DNA from: an uncultured Bacteroidales bacterium
Lineage (GTDB): Bacteria > Bacteroidota > Bacteroidia > Bacteroidales > UBA932
Length of the DNA: 40,889 nt
Direction of reading: 5' to 3'
Assembly (NCBI GenBank): GCA_944326355.1
Contig: CALVDO010000021.1
Span: 1 to 40,889 of the forward strand
Within the stretch, counting starts at the first letter, position 1, and every line of letters begins with the position of its first letter. Of this stretch, positions 26,310 to 34,827 are shown piece by piece. Under the pieces are notes generated by a model. The model was given only the letters and a program-made list of their open reading frames with translations, was not told where the DNA came from and did no database searches. Position numbers and translations under genes: made by a program.

Positions 26310-27763
26310 CGCGTCTCATTTTTTGTACGCGCCTTGTTCAGCGCAATCCTGGCTTCGAGTTCCCATGTCCGGACACGGTCTTTGTAGAGATTGTTGGCGT
26401 TGAGCCTGACGGTGTCCAGAGCAGCATCTGAATTTCCTTCCCATCTCCGGCACAGATACAGCACGTCGTATATGCGTCCGATCCGATGTTCGCGACTGAT
26501 TCTCAGCCCCACGGCGTAGTCCTCCCCGTAATTCACGTCCGGAAGACGGAATCGCCTCAGAAGCGAGGTGCGGAAAGCCCTCGGTGCCCCGAGGCCGTTG
26601 ATGCGCAGGGCGTTGTTGCGTCCGTTCTCCTCCGTCCATTCCCTGTGGTCAATCACACCGGGAGGTATCGGATTCATCCGGAAATCAGTCATCTGATATG
26701 ATCCGATGACCATTGCGCAGTCCTGCTCGCGAAAGGCGTCCACAATCCTGCCGAGCGAATCAGGACCGGAATAGACGTCGTCACTGTCGAGCTGCACGGC
26801 AAATTCCCCGCACCGGGGATCGGAGACCGCAAGATTCCAGCACCCTCCTATGCCGAGGTCATGGCGTTCCGGAATCAGATGCACCAGTCCGGGACCAGCC
26901 ATCTTCTCGAGGAGCTCAGTAGTGCCGTCCGTGGAATGGTTGTCCACCACTATGACATTATGGCTGAAATGGCATTTCTGCGAAAGCGCACTCCTGACCG
27001 CGTCTCCTATCGTCCGCACCCTGTTGAATACGGGGATCACGACTGTCGCGGTGACAGGATATTCCTCCCGGCAGACAGGAGCGGCGGAGGATGAGGCTGA
27101 GGATGCGTCGGCTGAAGATGCTGCGGGAAGGTACGATGCCCGGGAGAGCTCGCGGAATGGAGACGTCGAGAAAGGCGGAACAGAGGAAGAATCGATATAG
27201 GCACCAATACGCTTCAGATGCTCAGTGCAAATCTCCTCCATCTCGATCTGCACCTCCCTGTTCTTCGGATCGACATAGTCGAACTGCCTCTCTCCGGATT
27301 TCCTCATGTCCTCCGGCATACAGGTGTAGAGAGGCTCATTCACATGCACGATTTTTTCCATTCTCAGTCTGAGGTCATACATGGCCCCCCAGACACGGTC
27401 AACAGTCATCCCGCCGACCGCCCTGAGAAAAGACGAAGTCCGGAACACAAGCACTCTGCCGAAATCGAAATCGTCCCTCAGGGCGCCCTTCTGGCAGTCT
27501 ATGAGAGGATGCAGCCTCACCTCGCCTGAAGGAAGGAAGTCCCTGCGGTCTGAGTACAGCATATCCGCCCCGGAAGCCTCAGCTATATCGAGGAAACGCC
27601 CGCAGGCATATTGCCCCATCTCCACCGGAGATCCCGGAGTCATTATCATCAGAAAAGGGGCGGAGACCGCCGAAGCGATGTCTCTGAGAGTGGATGTCCT
27701 TCCAAGCGACTTTCCGGAAATGACGCAGTCTAAGGAAGGGGAAAAGCATTCGATGCAGTCCAT
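26306..27763 (-). CDS. Family 2 glycosyltransferase with a degenerate N-terminal GT-like half
   Basis: About 485 residues from the ATG at 27763, 19 bases after the Nudix stop; the open frame extends to 27868 but would overlap that gene. The C-terminal 240 residues are a clear GT-A domain: [54 protein letters not shown] (DxD motif) and [12 protein letters not shown]. The N-terminal 200 residues ([38 protein letters not shown]) look like a second, degenerate GT-A fold without a DxD. A Ser/Ala-rich linker ([14 protein letters not shown]) joins them. Which sugar it transfers, and to what, cannot be read. No membrane helix, so it acts in the cytoplasm. Its stop overlaps the next start, so it is part of the same operon. 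Confidence 0.82.
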   Translation of the reverse strand: MDCIECFSPSLDCVISGKSLGRTSTLRDIASAVSAPFLMIMTPGSPVEMGQYACGRFLDIAEASGADMLYSDRRDFLPSGEVRLHPLIDCQKGALRDDFDFGRVLVFRTSSFLRAVGGMTVDRVWGAMYDLRLRMEKIVHVNEPLYTCMPEDMRKSGERQFDYVDPKNREVQIEMEEICTEHLKRIGAYIDSSSVPPFSTSPFRELSRASYLPAASSADASSASSSAAPVCREEYPVTATVVIPVFNRVRTIGDAVRSALSQKCHFSHNVIVVDNHSTDGTTELLEKMAGPGLVHLIPERHDLGIGGCWNLAVSDPRCGEFAVQLDSDDVYSGPDSLGRIVDAFREQDCAMVIGSYQMTDFRMNPIPPGVIDHREWTEENGRNNALRINGLGAPRAFRTSLLRRFRLPDVNYGEDYAVGLRISREHRIGRIYDVLYLCRRWEGNSDAALDTVRLNANNLYKDRVRTWELEARIALNKARTKNETR

Positions 27764-27782
27764 TGCGCAATTAAGGATGAAG

Positions 27783-28382
27783 TCAGAGAAGCGAAAGCAG
27801 CGTGCTCCGCATCTTGACGAACTCTCCTTCAAAGTTAGGGGTAAAGAGGGATTTTCCCAAATTTTCATCTATCGTCTCCATCTCCCATCCGCGGATTTCA
27901 TCCACCTCATCGGGATCGGGCTTCAGACGGAAACTGCCGACGGCGGCATAGACGCAGACCATCTCACGCTCCACTTCTGACTCAAATTCGTAGGCACACA
28001 GCCAGATCGGATTGAAGTCCCGCAAGCCAAGCTCCTCTGAAGTCTCGCGATAGAGTGCCTCAATGACGCTTTCGCCATAATCCACATGGCCTCCGACCGC
28101 AGTATCCCATTTCCCCGGCTGGATATCCTTAGACATCGGCCGTTTCTGCAGCCATAGCCGGCCGTAACGGTCGATCACATGGAGATGTACGACCGGATGC
28201 AGAGGCTTTGCGCCGCTGTGACACCAGGAACGGCCTCCCCTGCCTATGACCATACCGTTGGGCTCGATCACAGGCAGAAACTCTCCGCCGGCAGATTCGG
28301 AGCGCACGGTGTCTCCGGGAGCATTCACATTCGGCCGAGGAAGAAGAGGGGCAAGGTCTTCAGGATAGATCAGTTCAAACAT
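27783..28382 (-). CDS. Nudix hydrolase
   Basis: 199 residues. The Nudix box is [20 protein letters not shown] followed by LGL, with the spacing GX5EX7REUXEEXGU satisfied. The surrounding [20 protein letters not shown] and GKWDTAVGG resemble the YfcD/isopentenyl-diphosphate-isomerase-like branch. It probably hydrolyses a nucleoside diphosphate linked to another group; the substrate is unknown. The N-terminal ~60 residues precede the core and end in a Gly-rich segment. It lies between a membrane-protein gene and the glycosyltransferase, 19 bases from the latter. Beside a GalT-like transferase gene it may act on nucleotide-sugar products; that is inference. Confidence 0.9.
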   Translation of the reverse strand: MFELIYPEDLAPLLPRPNVNAPGDTVRSESAGGEFLPVIEPNGMVIGRGGRSWCHSGAKPLHPVVHLHVIDRYGRLWLQKRPMSKDIQPGKWDTAVGGHVDYGESVIEALYRETSEELGLRDFNPIWLCAYEFESEVEREMVCVYAAVGSFRLKPDPDEVDEIRGWEMETIDENLGKSLFTPNFEGEFVKMRSTLLSLL

Positions 28383-28453
28383 TTCCGATAAGCTTTTTAA
28401 GTCTGCGTGTCGAACCGTGGCGGATCAGCGTGCTGAACCATGGCGGGCAGGCA

Positions 28454-29164
28454 TCATACATTAGGAATGACCATACATACGGCTATCAGCAGCACAACCA
28501 TGAATATCAGTATGTTCATCATCAGCCGCGAAGGTTTGCGTCCTTCCGGATCCGCCTTTTCAGCAGCCTGCCTGAAAAAGATGGCCATGGCCGGCAGACA
28601 GGCGGCCGCAAGAAGGATGTCCTCAGGGATGCTGAACAGGACAATCTTCGATATGGCTATGAGCGCCCAGTGGACAACGAAGATGAACGCGAAGAAGTTG
28701 ATCTTCCTGTTGAACGCCATCAGCACGCCGAGCATGTATAGAGCCACGCCGCTCGGGAGCATCGGGGTCGTGATTTCAGGGAAAGTCAGTCCGCGGGCAA
28801 CCGAAAGCAGGGGATAGACAAGAGGGAGCAGGAGCATGAGCACACCCCAGAACCTGTACCTGCCCTGAGACTTGCTGAAAGAAGAGAATCCCGTGACGAG
28901 ATCGTAGATCCATGCCGCTGCGACCATGCACCAGAAAATGATCATGACGAAGGAATAGTCCCTCTCCCCGCAAAAGCCGAGATAATAGACAAAGGCTATC
29001 CACAGCGAAAACGTCACCATCAGAATCTTCATCGCGTTTCTCGCCCAGACTGACGGTCTGAATCTGAGGATCAGGGTTAGAACGGCTGCGATGACGACAA
29101 GAGCCAGCTGAAAAGGCCATGTCGCGGCATTATATGCGGCTATAGAATTCCAGAATGCTTCCAT
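28454..29164 (-). CDS. Integral membrane protein, DUF6064-like
   Basis: 236 residues with about seven or eight hydrophobic helices and almost no soluble part. The N-terminus MEAFWNSIAAYNAATWPFQL resembles the (F)xxYNxAxWP opening of DUF6064 proteins, for which I know no function. It follows the second ThrE gene by 10 bases, so it is in the exporter operon and could be an accessory membrane component. The 71-base gap to the Nudix gene has a near-perfect 12-base direct repeat (GAACCGTGGCGG / GAACCATGGCGG, about 28412-28447) but no terminator. Confidence 0.6.
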   Translation of the reverse strand: MEAFWNSIAAYNAATWPFQLALVVIAAVLTLILRFRPSVWARNAMKILMVTFSLWIAFVYYLGFCGERDYSFVMIIFWCMVAAAWIYDLVTGFSSFSKSQGRYRFWGVLMLLLPLVYPLLSVARGLTFPEITTPMLPSGVALYMLGVLMAFNRKINFFAFIFVVHWALIAISKIVLFSIPEDILLAAACLPAMAIFFRQAAEKADPEGRKPSRLMMNILIFMVVLLIAVCMVIPNV

Positions 29165-29174
29165 ACGGCTGTAT

Positions 29175-29675
29175 TCAGATGAATCTTGAACCTCTGGTCA
29201 TTGAATTGGCCCGCTCCCTCAGAAGAAAGACGGGGAGAGTCGCTCCCGCTGCCAGCATGAAAATGACGCTGAACGAGACCGCCCCGTTGAAGATCATCGA
29301 CTGGAGATACTCGCTGCCCTGAGTCGGAGACGGGATCTCCTGAAGAAACATTATCAGGGAGAACACGGTCTTATATGCGTATGTTCCAGGCACCATGGGA
29401 AGCAGGGCCGGAATATAGAGCACGGTCATCGGACATGACACACGCTTCCCGAACCACACGCTTCCCGTTCCTATGATCAGGGCGGCGATGAGCGAGGCAG
29501 TCGCAATGTCAAATCCGAGGAAAGTCATAAGACAGTACCTCGCCGCGTGGCCGACCGCGGCAAGGATGGCGATGTATGGGAACGCCCTCATCGGAGGATC
29601 GGATATGGAGCCGAAGCCCATTGCCGCAATTGCGGCGAAAAGTCCGTCGGAGATTATGTCCAGCGCAATCATCAT
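29175..29675 (-). CDS. ThrE-type exporter, C-terminal component (YjjB-like)
   Basis: 166 residues with five hydrophobic helices. PMTVLYIPALLPMVPGTYAYKTVFSL carries the PxxxPGxxxY motif typical of the second half of threonine/serine exporters (ThrE_2). The family is often one protein; here, as in Escherichia coli YjjP/YjjB, it is split into two genes with this as the downstream one. YjjPB has been reported as a succinate exporter. The gap to the upstream partner is 17 bases. The ending RERANSMTRGSRF is basic and likely cytoplasmic. Confidence 0.85.
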   Translation of the reverse strand: MMIALDIISDGLFAAIAAMGFGSISDPPMRAFPYIAILAAVGHAARYCLMTFLGFDIATASLIAALIIGTGSVWFGKRVSCPMTVLYIPALLPMVPGTYAYKTVFSLIMFLQEIPSPTQGSEYLQSMIFNGAVSFSVIFMLAAGATLPVFLLRERANSMTRGSRFI

Positions 29676-29692
29676 TTACTTTTCAAAAGGTG

Positions 29693-30454
29693 TCACAGGA
29701 GACTGTCCTTGACGAGCATAAGGGTCGCAGACATGCCTATCGCTATGCATACGATGAGCATGAGGGCGTTTACAAGACGGCTTATGCCTATCTGAATGTG
29801 CCCGTCGGTGATGTCAATGATCCCGTTGATAAGCGGAACACCGGGAACAAGATAGAGCACGCTCGTTGCCAGAGCGATCTCGGCCGAGTCAATGCCCAGA
29901 GTCAGCGCCGTGGAGGCGCACAGAGAGGCGACGAAAGCCGAGATGATGAACACTATGTAATGATTCACTTTCCTTCTCGTCAGATGCTGCCTCGTGAAAA
30001 AGCCTATCATAGTGGCAGTGAAAGTCACCAGCATGGCCCAGACGTCTCCGCCGAAGAGGCGGCAGAATGAGGCGTTGGCAAGCGAGACCATCAGCAGTAC
30101 GAACACCGGATTCATCCGGGGCTTGGAGATCAGCTCGTCAAACTTGGCCTCAATCTCCTTAAGCGGCATCTTCCTGTCGTACGCAGCCCAGCTCAGGGCG
30201 CTCAGGTCAGCATTCCACTCGAAACTGATCGGGAAGGCAGGGATGTCAAGAACCCGGGTGTTCATGAGCTGCCCGCTCTTCACCGTGAGGGTCGCGGTCT
30301 TCTGCGAGGTATGGATGCTGACATCCACGCCGAGAGCCGTTCCGATGCGCTTGCTGTTGCGCACGACCCTCGACGTATGCACTCCGGCACCGAGCATGTG
30401 GGAGAGATATCGGGCGATGAAGTCAGCCGTCTCTACTACCTGTTCCTGTGTCAT
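29693..30454 (-). CDS. ThrE-type exporter, N-terminal component (YjjP-like)
   Basis: 253 residues. A soluble N-terminal domain (VETADFIARYLSHMLGAGVHTSRVVRNSKRIG, the conserved GAGxxxSRVxR opening) precedes five membrane helices. VLYLVPGVPLINGIIDITDGH is the conserved PGVPLxNxxxDxxxG motif of this half. It pairs with the 29175-29675 product. The pair moves amino acids or C4-dicarboxylates outward, driven by the proton gradient; in an anaerobe with a fumarase gene in the same window, succinate is a good candidate. It is six bases from the AAEX exchanger stop. Confidence 0.88.
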   Translation of the reverse strand: MTQEQVVETADFIARYLSHMLGAGVHTSRVVRNSKRIGTALGVDVSIHTSQKTATLTVKSGQLMNTRVLDIPAFPISFEWNADLSALSWAAYDRKMPLKEIEAKFDELISKPRMNPVFVLLMVSLANASFCRLFGGDVWAMLVTFTATMIGFFTRQHLTRRKVNHYIVFIISAFVASLCASTALTLGIDSAEIALATSVLYLVPGVPLINGIIDITDGHIQIGISRLVNALMLIVCIAIGMSATLMLVKDSLL

Positions 30455-30460
30455 GATGCG

Positions 30461-32146
30461 CTAAGCGACCGCTATGAGGATGAGGATCTGCGCCATGAGC
30501 ACCCTCATGAACATCGCCAGAGGATACACGGTGGCGTAGCTTACTGAAGTATAGTCAGTCCCATAGGCGCTCTGGGCAAACGCGAGTACGGGAGGATTGG
30601 TGCAGCTGCCCGAGATGAGCCCGCAGATCTGATAGAAGTTCAGTTTGAAGACAGTCTTCCCGAGAACTGCGATGAGAGCCGTAGGAATCAGAGTTATGAG
30701 AGCTCCATAGAGTATCCACCAGTATCCGCCGTTCACGATCGAGCTGACGAAATTCTCTCCTGCGCCAAGACCGACTGCAGCAAGGAAGATGGATATGCCT
30801 ATCTCCCTGAGCATCAAATTGGCACTCATCGTGGTATATGTCGTTATCTTGAGCTTAGGCCCGAAATAGCCGAGCAGAATGGCGATGATGAGAGGTCCGC
30901 CGGCAAGACCGAACTTTATGGCCTGAGGCACACCCGGAATCATGATTGGAATCGAGCCGAAGAGCACGCCCAGAGCGATTCCGAAGAAAATAGGGATGAG
31001 GTTCGGATGATTCAGCCCGGCCCTTGAGTTGCCCACGAACTTCGCCACCTGATTGATGTCGCTGTCGTGTCCGACCACCAGAAGCACGTCTCCCATCTGC
31101 ACGATGAGGTCAGGATTGGCCACGAGATCCATTCCGCCTCTGCTGACTCTGGTGATGCTGACTCCGTAATTTGTCCTTATCTTGAGTTCCTTCAGCTTCT
31201 TGCCCGTCATGGAAGTCCTCGTTATCGTGAGCTTCCTCACGGCCATCGAGGCGTCCAGCCTGTCCCAAGTCTCCTTAGGCATATCGATCTGCTCGCCGAA
31301 CAGAGTCTTGACTGCCTCTATCGAGCTGAGCGCCGTGACCACGAGCACGTCGTCACCCTCGTTCAGGACAGTGGATGCCACCGGAACAGTGACGACCTCT
31401 TTACGGCACACTCTGGATATGATGAACTTGTTGTCTATGGCATGGCTGACATCGAGAATAGTCTTGCCGAAGATAGCCGGATTCTTCACGCAGAAAGCGA
31501 CTCTCTGCGGCGAATCCATGCCCGTCTCCTTGCTGTGCATCTCATTCTCCTCCTTCTTGAGGTCAACCCTGAAAATGCTCTTAGTCAGCATGAGCACGAG
31601 GATCACTCCGAGCACGCCGATCGGATAGGCAACAGCGTAGCCGGAAGCCAGCGAGGAGGCCACTTCCGCAGAATTGATCTCATGAACGAATGATCCGGCA
31701 GTCGCATCAAGATATGTCTGCTGTGCCGCTCCGAGACCAGGGGTGTTGGTCACGGCACCCGACATGACGCCCGTCAGGGTCACGAGATTCTCTCCGGTGA
31801 CGAGGTGAATGACATAGGTTGTGATCACTCCGAGCAGCACGAGGGCCACAGCCAGCATATTGAGCTTGAGGCCGCCGCTCTTGAACGAGTGGAAGAATCC
31901 CGGCCCAACCTGAAGTCCGATTGAAAATACGAAGAGTATGAGTCCGAACTCCTTGAGAAAATGCAGCAGAGACGAGTCGGCACGGAAGCCGAAATGGCTC
32001 AGAAGAATGCCTACAAACAGAATCCATGTGGATCCGAGAGAGACGCCCTTGATCCTGATCTTTCCGAGCAGGAGGCCGGTTGCAATCACGAATGCGAGCA
32101 GCATTATCGAATGTCCGGTGCCCTGACCTAAAAACAATTCTTTCAT
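30461..32146 (-). CDS. Aspartate:alanine-exchanger-family (AAEX) transporter with two RCK_C domains
   Basis: 561 residues. Two blocks of five or six membrane helices (AspT/YidE/YbjL duplication), each with the family motif: GLQVGPGFFHSFKSGGL with GVMSGAVTNTPGLGAAQ, and GLGAGENFVSSIVNGG with GLISGSCTNPPVLAFAQ. Between them, about residues 200-375, are two TrkA-C/RCK_C-type regulatory domains (IISRVCRKEVVTVPVASTVLNEGDDVLVV and GVSITRVSRGGMDLV ... GDVLLVVGHD). Known members exchange aspartate for alanine (AspT) or export succinate (SucE1 of Corynebacterium). It sits 18 bases after the thioesterase and six bases before the ThrE pair, so it is part of an exporter operon. Confidence 0.9.
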   Translation of the reverse strand: MKELFLGQGTGHSIMLLAFVIATGLLLGKIRIKGVSLGSTWILFVGILLSHFGFRADSSLLHFLKEFGLILFVFSIGLQVGPGFFHSFKSGGLKLNMLAVALVLLGVITTYVIHLVTGENLVTLTGVMSGAVTNTPGLGAAQQTYLDATAGSFVHEINSAEVASSLASGYAVAYPIGVLGVILVLMLTKSIFRVDLKKEENEMHSKETGMDSPQRVAFCVKNPAIFGKTILDVSHAIDNKFIISRVCRKEVVTVPVASTVLNEGDDVLVVTALSSIEAVKTLFGEQIDMPKETWDRLDASMAVRKLTITRTSMTGKKLKELKIRTNYGVSITRVSRGGMDLVANPDLIVQMGDVLLVVGHDSDINQVAKFVGNSRAGLNHPNLIPIFFGIALGVLFGSIPIMIPGVPQAIKFGLAGGPLIIAILLGYFGPKLKITTYTTMSANLMLREIGISIFLAAVGLGAGENFVSSIVNGGYWWILYGALITLIPTALIAVLGKTVFKLNFYQICGLISGSCTNPPVLAFAQSAYGTDYTSVSYATVYPLAMFMRVLMAQILILIAVA

Positions 32147-32164
32147 GATATCAATGTAAATGAT

Positions 32165-32914
32165 TTAAAATAGCAGTTCAACACAGAAGGCCTGACGGTC
32201 ACCGGTCCGACCCTCCACGATACAGCGCACGGAGCCGTCCTCCTCCGGCACATTCAGCAGATACAGCTCCACGATGTCTCCGGGCCGCGTCTCATGACTG
32301 AAGTTGATTTTCATCTCCCGGAGAGGACGGGCTGACACCATGTCATAATCCACCGCGTCCATCGCCCAAACGACATACATCGCGTTGTTGGAATGCCCGT
32401 TGATATCCACATCCGAATAAGACACGCGATGCTTTCCGACCAGCTCGGGATGCGCTTCCCTGGGCATCTGGACTTTCCCGCACGGCTCTGCGATGGCGTC
32501 GTCGCGCCCGGCCGTGCCGTCAGACTCATCCGCCATAAGCGCCGTCCCCCGCACGATTCTTCTCGTGGAGGCATCGATCACCAGCCATGAAGTGGTGGCC
32601 TCGACCAGCGCGAGCCCGTCTTTGTCCGTAAGTCTGAAATCCCTGAGATAGAACATCATCGAAGGCCCCTTGTGCCATGTGAGGAGGTCTATCTCCTCTC
32701 TCCAGACCGGATGACGATGAAATATCACATGCATTCTGGAGAGCACCCAGAGCGTTTTGGTTTCAGAAAGGTCATCATACCCGAATCCGAGAATGTCGGC
32801 ATGCCTGTTGGCGGCCTCCTGAGCCAGATCCATAAACGAAGCCGGCTTCAGCATCTTTGCCGAATCGGTCTGGTAACATGGTATGACAATATGCTGTGAA
32901 TAACTGTTTTTCAT
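32165..32914 (-). CDS. Acyl-ACP thioesterase (FatA/FatB type)
   Basis: 249 residues, tandem hot-dog folds. It hydrolyses acyl-acyl-carrier-protein to free fatty acid in the cytoplasm. The first hot-dog begins at IVIPCYQTDSAKMLKPASFMDLAQEAA. The second holds the active-site element SDVDINGHSNNAMYV, where the D-N-H pattern matches the DxNxH of plant FatB. TWHKGPSMMFYLRDFRL and TSWLVIDASTRRIVR are further family marks. It is the first gene after a well-formed promoter at 32992-33022, followed 18 bases later by the AAEX exchanger. A link between releasing fatty acids and exporting organic acids is possible but not shown. Confidence 0.92.
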   Translation of the reverse strand: MKNSYSQHIVIPCYQTDSAKMLKPASFMDLAQEAANRHADILGFGYDDLSETKTLWVLSRMHVIFHRHPVWREEIDLLTWHKGPSMMFYLRDFRLTDKDGLALVEATTSWLVIDASTRRIVRGTALMADESDGTAGRDDAIAEPCGKVQMPREAHPELVGKHRVSYSDVDINGHSNNAMYVVWAMDAVDYDMVSARPLREMKINFSHETRPGDIVELYLLNVPEEDGSVRCIVEGRTGDRQAFCVELLF

Positions 32915-32991
32915 TCCGCGTCCTTAAAACCGGTATCCGACTTTCCGAAGAATCTCCATCAGGATGGCCGACTGTCATCAGAAAGCGGCGG

Positions 32992-33022
32992 CAAAAGTAA
33001 CACTTAATACCTAATAAAACAA
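32992..33022 (-). promoter_or_regulatory. Bacteroidetes promoter for the thioesterase-exporter operon
   Basis: On the minus strand TTG (33022-33020) is followed, after exactly 20 bases, by TACTTTTG (32999-32992). This matches the Bacteroides consensus TTTG/TTG - 19 to 21 - TAnnTTTG. The leader before the ATG at 32914 would be about 70 bases. No gene is seen in the rest of the 32915-33153 gap. Confidence 0.75.
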
Positions 33023-33153
33023 CTCTCCCGGCAAAACTGCCCCTTCCGTTCCCCTTCACGGCGTCAATCGTCGACACCGATCCGCCTTCCTCTGCAGCCC
33101 GCCGGCGCTCCGTCAAGACGGCATCCCCATATTGCCGTTGGCGGCTGCCCGGC

Positions 33154-34584
33154 CTACCTTCCGCCGTACTTCAGCACCTCGAGCTCCTCCGGATCATACA
33201 GAATCGAGTTTATGAAATCCGGACTCACCTTAGCCAGAATGAGGTACGCCGCAAGCAGCAGAGCCGCCGTCCCTATCACGCAGAGAGCCGCGACGGCCAG
33301 CCTCCTTCCCCAGCCCCTCCGTCCGGCAGCTTCCACAGCTTCTTCCCGAGCATCTTCCACGACATCGTCCACTACATCTTCCCGGGCTGCTTCTTCGACA
33401 CCTTCCACTGCTTCTTCCACGACATCGTCCACTAAATCTTCCCGGGCAGCTTCTTCGACATCTTCCCGGGCTGCTTCCTCGGCAGCTTCCACTACACCGC
33501 CCCGGGCATCTTCTTCGACACCTTCCTCAGCTTCTACCACGACATCGTCCACTACATCTTCCCGGGCAGCTTCTTCGACACCTTCCTCAGCTTCTTCCAC
33601 GACATCGTCCACTACATCTTCCCGGGCTGCTTCCACGGCACCGTCCACGACTCCTTCCACAGCACCCTTCTCCTCATACTCCCCGGCTACCGCCGCTTCC
33701 TCCTCCGACACGGCCGTCACACACTCCTCAGTCTCCGGCATTTCTTCTGCGACCGCCTCCGGACTCTCCTCCGAGACCGCCTCCGGACTCTCCTCCGAGG
33801 CCGCCTCCGTCACTTCCTCCGACGCCGGCTCCGCTGCCCCGTCAGACATTTCAGACGCCATGTCTCCCGTCGCTTCCTCCGACGCCTCCATCGGACTCTC
33901 CTCCGAGGCCGGCACTGATGCATCCTCCGTCACTTCTTCCGAGGCCGGCTCCGAGGCCTTAGTCGACGACTCCTCTTCTGCCGTCACCTCTATATCAGGC
34001 TGATCACTGGCATCAGACTCATCCTCCGGATAGTCCGGGAGCTCCGTATTTTCCGTCGCCGCATCAACGCTTCCGGATGCGACTGGCTCCTCAGGGAAAT
34101 CCTCCAGAATAGATTTCAGGTCATCCATCATAGCAGACATCTGCATCGGAGACCTCACATCCTGATGCGACTTCAGAGAGACAGGTTCAAGGCCGAATCC
34201 TTCCGGATAAATGTCCAGATCCTCATCCGCCACAAAAAAGAAATTGTTTTCCTTCGTGGCCCTCAGCCTGCCTAATCCCGGAAAGACTACGACTTTCTTC
34301 GACTTCAGCACCTCCCGCATCTCCGAAGTAAATGTGCCGACTATGCGCTCCGCCACTTCGGCATCCACGCCATTGGAGGCGGCGTAAAGATCGGCCAGCA
34401 GAGTATCCGGCTCAGCCTTAGTCCGAAAAGAAAGTCTCCGATACGGAGGATTGACGGTATATCCCTTGTCAGAAAACGATGACGGGACCACCTCAGCCAC
34501 GAAAGCCCCCAATCCCGGCAAAAACACCTTGTCATTGTCCAGAATCAGCTCCCTGACCATTTTTGAGAGAAGATCTATATCCAT
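33154..34584 (-). CDS. CCDC81-type HU-domain protein with acidic repeat region and C-terminal membrane anchor
   Basis: 476 residues. Two HU-like DNA-binding domains typical of Bacteroidetes CCDC81 proteins: domain 1 (LILDNDKVFLPGLGAFVAEVVP, residues 1-60) and domain 2 (LKSKKVVVFPGLGRLRATKENNFFFV, about 75-125). A long low-complexity region follows. It is first Ser/Glu/Ala repeats (EESPEAVSEESPEAVAEEMP), then a 20-residue acidic unit (EEGVEEAAREDVVDDVV core) in about four copies. One helix (LAVAALCVIGTAALLLAAYLIL) anchors the C-terminus, with about 30 residues beyond. The layout suggests chromosome-membrane contact, with the DNA-binding part in the cytoplasm on an acidic tether. Repeat number is likely variable. 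Confidence 0.85.
   Translation of the reverse strand: MDIDLLSKMVRELILDNDKVFLPGLGAFVAEVVPSSFSDKGYTVNPPYRRLSFRTKAEPDTLLADLYAASNGVDAEVAERIVGTFTSEMREVLKSKKVVVFPGLGRLRATKENNFFFVADEDLDIYPEGFGLEPVSLKSHQDVRSPMQMSAMMDDLKSILEDFPEEPVASGSVDAATENTELPDYPEDESDASDQPDIEVTAEEESSTKASEPASEEVTEDASVPASEESPMEASEEATGDMASEMSDGAAEPASEEVTEAASEESPEAVSEESPEAVAEEMPETEECVTAVSEEEAAVAGEYEEKGAVEGVVDGAVEAAREDVVDDVVEEAEEGVEEAAREDVVDDVVVEAEEGVEEDARGGVVEAAEEAAREDVEEAAREDLVDDVVEEAVEGVEEAAREDVVDDVVEDAREEAVEAAGRRGWGRRLAVAALCVIGTAALLLAAYLILAKVSPDFINSILYDPEELEVLKYGGR
33345..33650. repeat. 60-base minisatellite inside the HU-protein gene
   Basis: Units containing GACATCGTCCACTACATCTT recur about every 60 bases, with one longer, rearranged interval around 33440-33530. 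They encode the 20-residue acidic unit in frame, so copy-number change would keep the frame open. A second, less regular repeat block (CTCCTCCGA core) covers about 33690-33960. Confidence 0.8.
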
Positions 34585-34616
34585 AAGACCCCAGTTTTGA
34601 CCTGTTTCAATGAGGA

Positions 34617-34624
34617 CAAAGGTA
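34617..34624 (-). promoter_or_regulatory. -7 box of the HU-protein gene
   Basis: The minus strand reads TACCTTTG, about 33 bases before the ATG. The stretch AAGTGTTACCTTTG is almost the same as AAGTGTTACTTTTG at the thioesterase promoter. Upstream TCTG at 18 bases is a weak -33 match. Confidence 0.55.
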
Positions 34625-34673
34625 ACACTTATCCATAAGATTCAGAAAAAGCCGACAAAAATTCCCCGAAAAA

Positions 34674-34704
34674 TTTGCATTATGAGAAAATTGTTGTACC
34701 TTTG
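34674..34704 (+). promoter_or_regulatory. Promoter of the tRNA-Asn gene
   Basis: TTTG at 34674-34677, 19 bases, then TACCTTTG at 34697-34704: both elements and the spacing fit the Bacteroides consensus. The tRNA begins 36 bases after the -7 box. Confidence 0.8.
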
Positions 34705-34740
34705 CAATCCCATTCGGAAAAATCCCGATGGAAACAACAT

Positions 34741-34814
34741 TCCTGAATAGCTCAGTTGGTTAGAGCATCTGACTGTTAATCAGAGGGTCCCAGGTTCAAG
34801 TCCTGGTTCAGGAG
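34741..34814 (+). tRNA. tRNA-Asn (anticodon GTT)
   Basis: 74 bases fold as a cloverleaf. The acceptor stem is TCCTGAA with TTCAGGA; the D-arm contains AGCTCAGTTGGTTAGAGC; the anticodon stem TCTGA/TCAGA encloses loop CTGTTAA with anticodon GTT; the T-arm contains GGTTCAAGTCC. Discriminator base G fits Asn. The 3' CCA is not encoded (CAC follows). A consensus promoter and a terminator flank it, so it is an independent unit. Confidence 0.97.
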
Positions 34815-34827
34815 CACCTAAAAATCA

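Noticed and set aside
33345..33960. Repeated units considered as a CRISPR array
   Set aside because: The repeats are adjacent, in frame and coding, with no unique spacers; no cas genes are nearby.
33212..34003. 263-residue Ser/Thr-rich open frame on the plus strand
   Set aside because: It is the antisense of the acidic repeats in the HU-protein gene; the repeats keep several frames free of stops.
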